DNA of 31,390 nt from Flavobacterium sp. (GTDB taxonomy: Bacteria > Bacteroidota > Bacteroidia > Flavobacteriales > Flavobacteriaceae): the NCBI GenBank assembly GCA_016718345.1, contig JADKDN010000012.1, positions 1 through 31,390 on the forward strand, read 5' to 3'. Positions within the stretch are counted from its first letter, which is position 1. Each line of letters begins with the position of its first letter. Of this stretch, positions 8,369-15,977 are shown one piece after another. The notes beneath the pieces are model-generated. The model did not search any database. It saw nothing but the letters and a program-made list of their open reading frames with translations, and was not told where the DNA came from. Both the position numbers and the translations under genes were made by a program.

Positions 8369-9805
8369 ATGAGTTCAGAACAAATTAAAACCAATTGGGC
8401 ACAATTTATTCCTTTAGCTTCTGTTTTTTTCTTTTGGGGATTTGTAGCAGCTAGTAATGATATTCTAATTCCTGTTTTCAAAAAAGCATTTGACTTGTCT
8501 CAAGTAGAAAGTCAGTTAGTTTCTTTAGCATTTTATATTGCTTACACCGTTGGTTCCTTAATTTACTTACTGGTTTCATATTTAACAAAAGGCGATTTGA
8601 TAAATAGAATTGGTTATAAAAACTCTTTGGCTTTAGGGCTTGGTATTTCAGCTCTTGGGACATTATTGTTTTATCCTGCTGCAAATTTAGGCTCATTTCC
8701 TTTGATGTTATCAGGTTTGTTTATTGTGGCTTTAGGGTTTTCATTGCAACAAACGGTAGCCAATCCACTAGCAATCGCGCTCGGACCAATTACGACTGGT
8801 TCACAACGATTGACATTAGCTGGAGGAATTAATAATCTAGGAACAACAATTGGACCATTAATCGTGAGTTTTGCCATTTTTGGTTCAGCATCTTCTGGAA
8901 ATACAGACATGAGTATTGAAAGTGTAAAGATTCCTTATTTGGTTTTAGGTGTAGCTTTTTTGGCAGTAGCAATTCTTTTAAAAATGTCTTCTTTACCTGA
9001 TAAGCCTAAAGCTGTTGTTGAATCTGCTGATGATACAAATGCTTCAAGAAGCTCTGCATTGAAATACCCACAATTACTTTTAGGGATGATTGCCATTTTT
9101 GTTTATGTTGGGGTAGAAGTGTCTACGGCAAGTAATTTACCTGCGTATATGGAAAAAAATCTAGGGTTTTTAACTAAAGACATTGCACCTTTTATTTCTT
9201 TATATTGGGCGAGTTTGATGATTGGTCGTTGGACTGGAGCTGTTGAGGCATTTACAGATAATATGAATACACAAAAACTGTTGCGATTCATAGCACCTTA
9301 TTTAGCATTTGGAGTTTTCTTGGCTGTAAATAAATTTATGGAACATGATTTAACCCCTTTCTATGTTTATGCATTAATCATATTAGTATTAATTTTTGCT
9401 GATATGGCAAGTAAAGGAAATCCAGCTAGAATGTTATTACTATTTTCGGGTCTAGGAATTGCAGCTTTGTTAATCGGGATGTTTACGGATGGAATGATTA
9501 GTGTGTACGCTTTTACAAGTGTAGGTTTATTTTGTAGTACACTTTGGCCATGCATATTCACTCTCGCAGTAAGCGGATTAGGAAAACATACGAGTCAGGG
9601 TAGTAGTTTCTTAATTATGATGATTATGGGAGGTGGATTTGTCAGCTTGTTACAAGGGTATGTGGCTGATTTAACTACGATTCATTCTAGTTATATAGTT
9701 GGAGTAATTTGCTTTGCTTATCTAGCATTTTACGCTTGGAAAGTAAGTGGAATTTTGAAAAGTCAAGGGATTAACTTTGATCAAAGAATAAGCGGAGGAC
9801 ACTAG
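8369..9805 (+). CDS. FucP/GluP-type sugar:proton symporter (MFS)
   Basis: Inner-membrane major facilitator protein of 478 residues, related to fucose and glucose/galactose permeases, probably importing glucose or another hexose. About 12 hydrophobic segments are seen. The first reads SVFFFWGFVAASNDILIP, and the QQTVANPLAIALGP and LAGGINNLGTTIGPLI stretches are characteristic of the FucP branch. I prefer the ATG at 8369 (MSSEQIKTNWAQFIPL); an in-frame ATG at 8342 overlaps the end of the GH97 pseudogene and adds nine residues that look like leftover sequence. The gene is intact although the genes upstream are broken. No promoter is visible between it and the GH97 remnant, so it may depend on read-through. 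A strong terminator follows. Confidence 0.88.
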   Translation: MSSEQIKTNWAQFIPLASVFFFWGFVAASNDILIPVFKKAFDLSQVESQLVSLAFYIAYTVGSLIYLLVSYLTKGDLINRIGYKNSLALGLGISALGTLLFYPAANLGSFPLMLSGLFIVALGFSLQQTVANPLAIALGPITTGSQRLTLAGGINNLGTTIGPLIVSFAIFGSASSGNTDMSIESVKIPYLVLGVAFLAVAILLKMSSLPDKPKAVVESADDTNASRSSALKYPQLLLGMIAIFVYVGVEVSTASNLPAYMEKNLGFLTKDIAPFISLYWASLMIGRWTGAVEAFTDNMNTQKLLRFIAPYLAFGVFLAVNKFMEHDLTPFYVYALIILVLIFADMASKGNPARMLLLFSGLGIAALLIGMFTDGMISVYAFTSVGLFCSTLWPCIFTLAVSGLGKHTSQGSSFLIMMIMGGGFVSLLQGYVADLTTIHSSYIVGVICFAYLAFYAWKVSGILKSQGINFDQRISGGH

Positions 9806-9822
9806 AATTTTGTCAACAATAA

Positions 9823-9867
9823 TAAAAAAAATAGGCTGTCACGAATTTCTTGACAGCCTATTTTTTA
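9823..9867. terminator. Bidirectional intrinsic terminator
   Basis: The stem ATAGGCTGTCA (9831-9841) / TGACAGCCTAT (9851-9861) is flanked by A and T runs on both sides, so it can end both the plus-strand permease and the minus-strand small gene. Its right T run overlaps the stop codon of the latter. Confidence 0.85.
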
Positions 9868-10137
9868 TTTGTTTTGTTTGTAACGTTTATCTGGTGTGCC
9901 ATCTTTCTTCAAAGGTACATTTTTAGATTCTTTGTTTTCTTTGAAACGCTTATCGGGAGTTCCATCTTTTTTTAAAGGTACTTTCGATTCTGCTTTTTTG
10001 GCAACTTCTTTAGCATCTTTTTTGGCTTCTTTTGTTGCTTTTTCAGTTTTTTTTACAGCTTTTGTAGCCCCATTTTGTGCTGATGTAGTTAGACTAAATC
10101 CTAAAACAGCAAAAAGCATTACAATTAATTTTTTCAT
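9865..10137 (-). CDS. Small secreted lysine-rich repeat protein
   Basis: A 90-residue protein with a signal peptide (MKKLIVMLFAVLGFSLTTSAQ, cut after the Ala-Gln region). The mature part begins with an Ala/Lys/Glu-rich helical stretch (KKTEKATKEAKKDAKEVAKK). Two near-identical repeats follow, each VPLKKDGTPDKR then Phe or Tyr and Lys. It is very basic and probably periplasmic or exported. The Asp-Gly-Thr-Pro-Asp-Lys-Arg motif recalls a small calcium- or surface-binding repeat, but no function is assigned. Similar short basic repeat proteins occur in flavobacteria as hypothetical proteins. It is convergent with the sugar permease and shares its terminator; no promoter was recognised. Confidence 0.75.
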   Translation of the reverse strand: MKKLIVMLFAVLGFSLTTSAQNGATKAVKKTEKATKEAKKDAKEVAKKAESKVPLKKDGTPDKRFKENKESKNVPLKKDGTPDKRYKQNK

Positions 10138-10244
10138 GTTTATTTCTATTTAAGTTGAATAGCTAATTTACAAAAAAGGCTCTCAATTTTGTATTCCCGA
10201 AAAGATAAATAAATCTTAAAATGAATAGAGAAATTTATACAGCA

Positions 10245-11090
10245 TTACAGTCTAAAAATGCCACCCAATTGAATGATTCTCTGAAAGAAAAAGAAATCTT
10301 GCGAGGCTTTATCAGATGAATTTTTTGTAGTGCGAATATCTTGCATGTTGATGTAACCCGTTTTCAATTCTGCTTGTAAATAGAAATGCTTTAAGAAAGT
10401 AATATTTAAACCCGCTTTTACTGCTGCTCCAAAACCGGAAACATGAAAATCATCATGACGCTCTTTAACTAATAATTTGGCGTTTGTTTTTGGATACAAA
10501 ACACCACCGCTAATTCCTTCCGTAAGATTAATTTGAATTTTATCAGTATTATTGATTTTAAAAAGTGTGGAGATGTCATCATATCTTGAAAATTCAGTGT
10601 TAATATAATTCAATCCATCAGTATGCTCAAAAGTAAGGAAATCTTCTGTTAAAAGAATTTTGTCATCTGGCAATACTTCTCCATAGGAACCAGGATTTGG
10701 ATAATATCCATTGATAGCAACTTCTCTATCCTGGTACATAACATATTTCATATGGTCTAATGCTATGGCAATGCTGTAATGATTATTTATAAAATATCCC
10801 ATTCTAAAATTGGTTTGAGGTATGGTCATTCTCGATGGATTAACGTAATCAATATGATATCCTTTAGGTTTATCATGAGCGACAACATCATAAAGAGTAA
10901 AGTGATAGTCGTCACCTCTGAAAGTAATATCAGATTCAGAAAAACTTTCTCTATTTCCTCCCCAAGAGATGAAAAATTTACCTTTGTTGGTTTCTGTATA
11001 TTTTTTGGGAGTTTTAATTTCTTCTTGAGCGAACGATGAAAAGAACATGCTTACTAATAATAGTACAACATATAAGTATTTAATTTTCAT
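10245..11090 (-). CDS. Predicted outer-membrane beta-barrel protein, function unknown
   Basis: A 281-residue protein with a clear signal peptide (KYLYVVLLLVSMFFSSFAQ). The rest alternates aromatic/hydrophobic and polar residues as in transmembrane beta strands (HYSIAIALDHMKYVMYQ; HFYLQAELKTGYINMQ) and ends in GGIFRL, compatible with an outer-membrane barrel C-terminus. No catalytic motif is visible. It lies downstream of kdsA on the same strand with a 27-bp gap and may be cotranscribed with it; a link to lipopolysaccharide or the outer membrane would fit that position, but this is inference from location only. Confidence 0.75.
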   Translation of the reverse strand: MKIKYLYVVLLLVSMFFSSFAQEEIKTPKKYTETNKGKFFISWGGNRESFSESDITFRGDDYHFTLYDVVAHDKPKGYHIDYVNPSRMTIPQTNFRMGYFINNHYSIAIALDHMKYVMYQDREVAINGYYPNPGSYGEVLPDDKILLTEDFLTFEHTDGLNYINTEFSRYDDISTLFKINNTDKIQINLTEGISGGVLYPKTNAKLLVKERHDDFHVSGFGAAVKAGLNITFLKHFYLQAELKTGYINMQDIRTTKNSSDKASQDFFFFQRIIQLGGIFRL

Positions 11091-11117
11091 GGAATAAATA
11101 AAATCTAGAGAAATTAG

Positions 11118-11936
11118 TTAAAATTGATTTACAGTTTTTCTTATCGCAACTAACTTGGTCATTAATCCTTCAAAAAGGTCTAAGTGCAACATATTAGCGC
11201 CATCACTTTTTGCATTGGCAGGATCAAAATGGGTTTCAATGAAAATTCCATCTACACCTACAGCAATACCAGCTTTAGCAACAGTTTCTATCATATCTGG
11301 TCGGCCACCCGTAACTCCAGCAGTTTGATTGGGTTGTTGTAAAGAGTGTGTTACATCCAAAACGGTTGTTGCAAATTGTTGCATGGTAGGAATGCCTCTA
11401 AAATCCACAATCATATCTTGATAGCCAAACATAGTTCCTCTATCAGTAACCATGACATTTTGATTGTTGCAGTCTATTACTTTTTGAACAGCATGTTTCA
11501 TGCTCTCTGGACTCATGAACTGTCCTTTTTTCAAGTTCACTACTTTCCCAGTATTGGCCGCAGCCACTACCAAATCCGTTTGACGAACTAAAAATGCAGG
11601 AATCTGCAATACATCAACATATTGTGCTGCCATTGCGGCATCTTCATTAGTATGAATATCAGGGACGGTTGGTATATGAAAGGTTTCAGAAACTTTTCTT
11701 ATAATTTTGAGTGCTTTTTCATCACCAATCCCAGAAAAGCTATCAATTCTAGAGCGATTTGCTTTTTTAAAAGAGCCTTTGAAAACGTATGGAATTTGTA
11801 ATTTATCAGTAATACTTACCAATTTTTCGGCAATACGCATTGCCATTTCTTCGCCTTCAATGGCACAAGGACCTGCCAGTAAGAAAAAATTATCACTATC
11901 AGTATGCTTTATTTGAGGAATATTTTGAATGTTCAT
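11118..11936 (-). CDS. kdsA: 3-deoxy-8-phosphooctulonate synthase (KDO-8-P synthase)
   Basis: Condenses phosphoenolpyruvate with arabinose-5-phosphate to make KDO-8-phosphate for the lipopolysaccharide core; cytoplasmic. It is 272 residues long, normal for the family. Signature stretches include LLAGPCAIEG near the N-terminus, the substrate loop FKGSFKKANRSR, VPDIHT, QIPAFLVRQTDL, VTDRGTMFGYQ, TAGVTGGRPD (variable loop) and FIETHFDPANAKSDG near the C-terminus. I start it at the ATG at 11936 (MNIQNIPQIKH). A TTG seven codons upstream is in frame but forms part of the promoter element TATCTTTG, so it would not be transcribed. No frame defects. Confidence 0.96.
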   Translation of the reverse strand: MNIQNIPQIKHTDSDNFFLLAGPCAIEGEEMAMRIAEKLVSITDKLQIPYVFKGSFKKANRSRIDSFSGIGDEKALKIIRKVSETFHIPTVPDIHTNEDAAMAAQYVDVLQIPAFLVRQTDLVVAAANTGKVVNLKKGQFMSPESMKHAVQKVIDCNNQNVMVTDRGTMFGYQDMIVDFRGIPTMQQFATTVLDVTHSLQQPNQTAGVTGGRPDMIETVAKAGIAVGVDGIFIETHFDPANAKSDGANMLHLDLFEGLMTKLVAIRKTVNQF

Positions 11937-11954
11937 GATTTTTATTTGATACGG

Positions 11955-11980
11955 CAAAGATAATTAGGAATTGCCTAATT
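11955..11980 (-). promoter_or_regulatory. kdsA promoter with overlapping inverted repeat
   Basis: Minus-strand TATCTTTG (11962-11955) matches TAnnTTTG. Immediately upstream lies AATTAGG (11962-11968), five bases and CCTAATT (11974-11980), a perfect seven-base inverted repeat placed between the -7 and -33 positions, where a repressor could bind. No TTG is seen at -33. Confidence 0.55.
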
Positions 11981-12008
11981 TAAATTAAGAATGCGTGTTA
12001 ATATTTAT

Positions 12009-12458
12009 TTACTTTTTTAAACTTAAACCAACTGGAACCATTAAAACTCCTTTTTCATAAATATTTAAATACAGTTTTATAGGGGCTGTTTGACCCTCCC
12101 AAGTCAATTCGTAAATATCAAGGAAACCAGCTCCCATCTCACTCTTTTTGGTAGGGAAGGGGCAACAGGATTCTATTTTTTTATACGTAATTTTTTCTCC
12201 GTTAGGTCCACCTAAAGCATTTAAAAAGCGTTGCTGATTGATGATATCATCCTTACTGCTTTTGTAAAAAATATTGATAGGATAGTCTTCATCATAGCCG
12301 TATTTTTTATCCTTGCTGTATTGATTGATTACAAATGTATTCTCAGAGGTTAATCGGAGATTTGGAGCATTGTCATCTACATTTTTCAATGTTGATTTTG
12401 TACTTACACAAGAGCTAATAATGGTGAGCAGCATTAAAAGGATGAAATATTTTTTCAT
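12009..12458 (-). CDS. Predicted lipoprotein, function unknown
   Basis: A 149-residue protein starting MKKYFILLMLLTIISSC, a lipoprotein signal with the lipidated Cys at position 17. The mature part is mixed alpha/beta with a CC pair (ESCCPFPTKKSEMGAGFLD) and a C-terminal beta-rich section (YELTWEGQTAPIKLYLN). No family was recognised. It lies just upstream of kdsA and one base downstream of a DUF4199 pseudogene on the same strand, so the three were probably cotranscribed. A link to cell-envelope synthesis is suggested only by the neighbourhood. Confidence 0.7.
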   Translation of the reverse strand: MKKYFILLMLLTIISSCVSTKSTLKNVDDNAPNLRLTSENTFVINQYSKDKKYGYDEDYPINIFYKSSKDDIINQQRFLNALGGPNGEKITYKKIESCCPFPTKKSEMGAGFLDIYELTWEGQTAPIKLYLNIYEKGVLMVPVGLSLKK

Positions 12459-12459
12459 A

Positions 12460-12875
12460 TTAATTGGTTTCTTTTTTAGTTTTTAAAAATAACGAAACTA
12501 TAGCAGCAGTTATTGTTCCCATTGATAAGGCACCAAAAATACCTTGCAAAATGTAGCTTTTCAAATTGAAATAATTTTCAGCTTCAATCTGAGTTTGTAT
12601 TTTTTGCTCAACGTAATATTGAATGATATTGTTAAAAAAATTAGGAGTAATGAATGTAAAGGTTATATACTGTACCAATGGACTTAAAACACTCACTACA
12701 ACAGAAAGCACTACTCCAGAAAGAAAGCCTTGACAATCCCGAATAAATTCGTATATCTGGCCTGTTTACCAATATAAACATCATGAAGTCCAATAGAATT
12801 TTCAATAATCATCCAAACTAAAGTTGCCACACTAAATAGGATTCCCCATTTTATTTCAATTGCAAATTTTTTCAT
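12460..12875 (-). pseudogene. DUF4199 membrane protein with internal deletion
   Basis: The N-terminus from the ATG at 12875 reads MKKFAIEIKWGILFSVATL and continues to ARYTNLFGIV, the usual start of DUF4199 proteins, then meets a stop (VKAFFLE, TAG). The C-terminal part lies in another frame: QGFLSGVVLSVVVSVLSPL, EAENYFNLKSYILQGIFG and GTITAAIVSLFLKTKKE. Family members normally carry about 30-35 more residues, including a second membrane helix, between these blocks. The segment is missing and the junction (about 12725-12740) is out of frame. Unlike the single-base defects elsewhere this is a true deletion or an assembly gap. DUF4199 proteins are small inner-membrane proteins of unknown role. 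Confidence 0.75.
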
Positions 12876-12984
12876 TAGTGTCGATTTTTTGATTTTGTAT
12901 TCAAAAATAATAGTTTATTTATTTGCATACTATTTAGTTTAAAAAATCATTCAATTTGTTATTTTTACCAAAAATAAAAATGAT

Positions 12985-13545
12985 ATGAGTTCAATTTTAT
13001 CCCATACATGGCCATGGTATGTGTCAGGTTTTTGTATCGCAATAATCATGCTAATATTGAATTATTTCGGAAAAGTATTCGGAATGTCTTCAAATTTAAA
13101 GACACTTTGTACTATAGCTGGAGCAGATAAATTCTCAGATTTTTTTAAGTTTGATTGGAAAGCACAACGATGGAATCTAGCTGTTATTTTTGGAGCTATG
13201 CTTGGTGGTTATGTTGCGGTTCATTTTATGAGTGATGCTTCAAATGTGGATATTAACCCAAAAACAGTAGAACAATTAGCCTCAATGGGAATCGATGCCC
13301 CAAATGGTAAGTTACTTCCTGAGACATTATTTGGCAATGAAGTTTGGCAATCCCCTAAAATGATTTTTATACTTATAATTGGAGGAATTTTGATTGGTTT
13401 TGGAACTCGTTATGCTTCTGGTTGTACTTCCGGTCATGCCATAGCTGGATTGAGTAATTTACAAATTCAATCGTTAAAAGCGGTGATTGGTTTTTTTGTT
13501 GGAGGTTTAATTATGTCACATTTTATTTTGCCACTAATTTTTTAG
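12985..13545 (+). CDS. YeeE/YedE-family membrane protein, first half
   Basis: Inner-membrane protein of 186 residues related to the thiosulfate/sulfur-compound transporter family YeeE/YedE (TsuA). At least four hydrophobic segments are seen. The signature FGTRYASGCTSGHAIAGL (about residues 135-152) holds the conserved Cys thought to handle persulfide or thiosulfate in this family. In this lineage the protein is encoded as two halves; the second starts three bases after this stop. No rhodanese or TusA-like gene is adjacent. The ATG at 12985 follows an AT-rich stretch with no Shine-Dalgarno. Confidence 0.88.
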   Translation: MSSILSHTWPWYVSGFCIAIIMLILNYFGKVFGMSSNLKTLCTIAGADKFSDFFKFDWKAQRWNLAVIFGAMLGGYVAVHFMSDASNVDINPKTVEQLASMGIDAPNGKLLPETLFGNEVWQSPKMIFILIIGGILIGFGTRYASGCTSGHAIAGLSNLQIQSLKAVIGFFVGGLIMSHFILPLIF

Positions 13546-13548
13546 AAG

Positions 13549-13962
13549 ATGAAATACTTAAAATATATACTAGTTGGGTTTGTTTTTGGGATAGTGCTTA
13601 CTAAGTCTGAAGCTGTATCTTGGTATCGCATTTATGAAATGTTTCAATTTCAGTCGTTTCATATGTATGGTATTATTACTGTCGCTGTTGTAACTGGAAT
13701 AATAGGACTACAAATAATTAAAAGAGTTCAATTAAAGAACATAAAAGGAGAGGCTATTAAAGTAGCTGATAAAGAGGAAGGTTCTATTAGATATTGGCTA
13801 GGCGGAATCTTTTTTGGTTTAGGCTGGGCATTGGTTGGCGCCTGTCCTGGTCCTATTTTTATATTGATAGGGGCTGGTTTTTTGCCAGCAATACTAATTT
13901 TAGTTGGAGCACTTTTAGGAACTTTTATCTATGGAGTACTAAAAGATAAATTGCCACACTAA
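13549..13962 (+). CDS. YeeE/YedE-family membrane protein, second half (DUF6691-like)
   Basis: A 137-residue partner of the preceding gene with about four hydrophobic segments. The signature GIFFGLGWALVGACPGPIFI (about residues 90-109) carries the second conserved Cys of the YeeE/YedE fold. The three-base spacing to the upstream half points to coupled translation and a heterodimeric transporter. Transport of thiosulfate or another reduced sulfur compound is inferred from the family. It converges on clpS. A partly paired inverted repeat between the two genes (13968-13988) could be a weak terminator. Confidence 0.87.
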   Translation: MKYLKYILVGFVFGIVLTKSEAVSWYRIYEMFQFQSFHMYGIITVAVVTGIIGLQIIKRVQLKNIKGEAIKVADKEEGSIRYWLGGIFFGLGWALVGACPGPIFILIGAGFLPAILILVGALLGTFIYGVLKDKLPH

Positions 13963-13984
13963 GACAACTAATTTTTCTGAAAGA

Positions 13985-14248
13985 TTAGACTATTTCGGCA
14001 CTTAATCCTGCTTCAAGTAGTTGAGTACATTGTGGTTTTAATTCATCGAAAGAACCCGTTTTTACAGTACATTTTCCTTTATAATGAACTAAAATGGCAC
14101 ATTGTTCTGCTTGTTCTGCGGTATGATTACAAACAGCAATTAAGGTATCGATAACATGGTCAAAAGTGTTCACATCATCATTATATAAAATAATTTCGTT
14201 GTTGATGTCAACGGCTTCAAGTACTGAATTTCTTTTTTGTTTTTTCAA
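13985..14248 (-). CDS. clpS: ATP-dependent Clp protease adaptor ClpS
   Basis: Delivers N-end-rule substrates to the ClpAP/ClpCP protease. Family hallmarks are ILYNDDVNTFDHVIDTL (N-degron pocket, with DD and the Asn), HTAEQAEQCAILVHYKG and GLSAEIV at the C-terminus. The start is uncertain. The frame can begin at TTG 14248 (87 residues). An ATG at 14258 (MATIEKTK) is a better start but is out of frame by one base across two A runs; one A fewer there would give MATIEKTKRNSVLEAV. The core domain is intact. The gene follows prmA on the same strand with a 63-bp gap. Confidence 0.92.
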   Translation of the reverse strand: MKKQKRNSVLEAVDINNEIILYNDDVNTFDHVIDTLIAVCNHTAEQAEQCAILVHYKGKCTVKTGSFDELKPQCTQLLEAGLSAEIV

Positions 14249-14311
14249 TAGTTGCCATTATGTTACTTTTTTAAAAATTTTAATTCTAGTTTTAAACAGC
14301 AATTCAACACG

Positions 14312-15145
14312 CTAATTTAAGTATTTTAGAGAAACCCAATTATTTCTTTCCAGTTTTTTAACATACGTTAATCCTTTTTCTACACAGGAGGCATTGATGA
14401 AAGGAATATCTTCTTCATAGAAACCACTAAAAAGAATTGTTCCATTTGGGAGTAAACAATCTACATAACTTTGCATATCATTCAACAAAATATTCCTATT
14501 GATATTAGCAATAATTAAATCGTATTTTTTGTCTTTTAGTAATGCAGCATCTCCCTCATAGACGGTAATGTTTTTACAATTATTGCGTTCAGCATTTTCA
14601 ATGGAGTTCAAATAACACCAATTGTCGATGTCAATAGCATCAATAGGTTTAGCGCCTTTCATTTCCGCTAAAATTGCCAAAATAGCGGTGCCACAACCCA
14701 TATCCAAGGTCTTCATTCCAGAGACATCCATTTCAAGTAAATGTTGAATCATCATGTGAGTGGTTTCATGATGACCAGTTCCAAAACTCATTTTAGGTTC
14801 AATTACAATATCAAATTGGGCATCAGTTTTAGGATGAAACGGTGCGCGAACATGACAAATTCCGTCAACATTGATGGGTTCAAAATTTTTCTCCCATTCT
14901 TCATTCCAATTGACTTGTTCTATTTCTTCGACAGTGTAAGAAATTACAAATTCCGGAGAATGTAAAATTTGAACATCATCCAAAATAGACTCACTCCAAA
15001 GTTGTTTCTGGATGTAAGCGGTTACCCCAAATTCACTCTCAACGAAGCTTTCAAAGGGCAATTCACCAAGTTCTGCTACAAGAATTTCTGAACCCAGCTC
15101 TTTGGGTTCAACTCTAAAATGATATCCTAAATAAATGTTTGACAT
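14312..15145 (-). CDS. prmA: Ribosomal protein L11 methyltransferase
   Basis: SAM-dependent enzyme that trimethylates ribosomal protein L11; cytoplasmic, 277 residues. The N-terminal L11-recognition domain covers roughly residues 1-95. The methyltransferase domain then shows EPKMSFGTGHHETTHMM, the SAM-binding motif I TLDMGCGTAILAILA, motif II AIDIDNWCYLNSIEN and the catalytic-loop motif LIIANINRNILL. All key motifs are present and the length is normal. It lies downstream of tpiA but is separated from it by a strong terminator, so it probably has its own promoter together with clpS. Confidence 0.95.
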   Translation of the reverse strand: MSNIYLGYHFRVEPKELGSEILVAELGELPFESFVESEFGVTAYIQKQLWSESILDDVQILHSPEFVISYTVEEIEQVNWNEEWEKNFEPINVDGICHVRAPFHPKTDAQFDIVIEPKMSFGTGHHETTHMMIQHLLEMDVSGMKTLDMGCGTAILAILAEMKGAKPIDAIDIDNWCYLNSIENAERNNCKNITVYEGDAALLKDKKYDLIIANINRNILLNDMQSYVDCLLPNGTILFSGFYEEDIPFINASCVEKGLTYVKKLERNNWVSLKYLN

Positions 15146-15170
15146 GGTATTTTATTTGTTTGCTCCATTA

Positions 15171-15207
15171 AAAAAGAGATTTGAACAATACATTCAAATC
15201 TCTTTTT
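15171..15207 (-). terminator. Intrinsic terminator between tpiA and prmA
   Basis: Perfect 15-base arms AAAAAGAGATTTGAA (15171-15185) and TTCAAATCTCTTTTT (15193-15207) with a seven-base loop. It follows the tpiA stop by 18 bases. Confidence 0.85.
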
Positions 15208-15224
15208 GTTACTTTTTAGTTATT

Positions 15225-15977
15225 TTATATTGAATTTACAATAGCGGCAAAATCCTCAGCTTTCAATGCAGCACCACCAATTAATCCTCCATCAACATCT
15301 GGTTTTCCAAAAATTTCTTTAGCATTATCAGGTTTTACACTTCCACCGTAAAGAATGGTAAGATCTTCTGCTACATCACTACCAAAAGATTTGCGAACGG
15401 TTTCTCTAATAAATTCATGCATTTCTTGCGCTTGTTCTGGACTTGCAGTTTCCCCCGTTCCAATGGCCCAAACAGGCTCATAAGCTAAAACAATATTCTC
15501 CCAAGATGATTTTTGAATATGAAATAATCCATCTCGTAATTGGTTTTCAACTACATTAAAATGTTGTTTGTTTTGACGGTCTTTTAATTCTTCTCCAAAA
15601 CAAAAAATAACTCTCATATCATGTTTTAGAGCAGTATCAACTTTTAAAGCTATAATAGAATCTGTTTCATGAAAAATGGCACGACGCTCAGAATGTCCTA
15701 GAATTACAGTGTTAACTCCTATACTTTTTAGCATACTAGCAGAAATTTCTCCTGTATATGCACCGCTTTCAGCTTGATGCATGTTTTGTGCAGCTACTTG
15801 AATATTCGTAAATTCTAAATGCCCAACAGCAGAAGATAAATTTACGAAAGTCGGAGCCACAATAATTTCAGTTTCTTTATCGTTAGGCAATTTATCAATC
15901 AAGTCGTTCAATAAATCTTCAGTTTCTTCAGCATTTTTATGCATTTTCCAGTTTCCTGCAACAATTTTTGATCTCAT
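15225..15977 (-). CDS. tpiA: Triosephosphate isomerase
   Basis: Interconverts dihydroxyacetone phosphate and glyceraldehyde-3-phosphate in glycolysis. It is 250 residues, the normal length. Asn9 and the catalytic Lys11 are in AGNWKMHK, the catalytic His is in VILGHSERR (about residue 95), and the catalytic Glu is in AYEPVWAIGTG (about residue 167). The phosphate-binding end is seen in LYGGSVKPDN and DGGLIGGAALK. Its ATG overlaps the TAA of the upstream thioredoxin gene (TAATG), a sign of translational coupling. No defects are seen. Confidence 0.97.
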   Translation of the reverse strand: MRSKIVAGNWKMHKNAEETEDLLNDLIDKLPNDKETEIIVAPTFVNLSSAVGHLEFTNIQVAAQNMHQAESGAYTGEISASMLKSIGVNTVILGHSERRAIFHETDSIIALKVDTALKHDMRVIFCFGEELKDRQNKQHFNVVENQLRDGLFHIQKSSWENIVLAYEPVWAIGTGETASPEQAQEMHEFIRETVRKSFGSDVAEDLTILYGGSVKPDNAKEIFGKPDVDGGLIGGAALKAEDFAAIVNSI

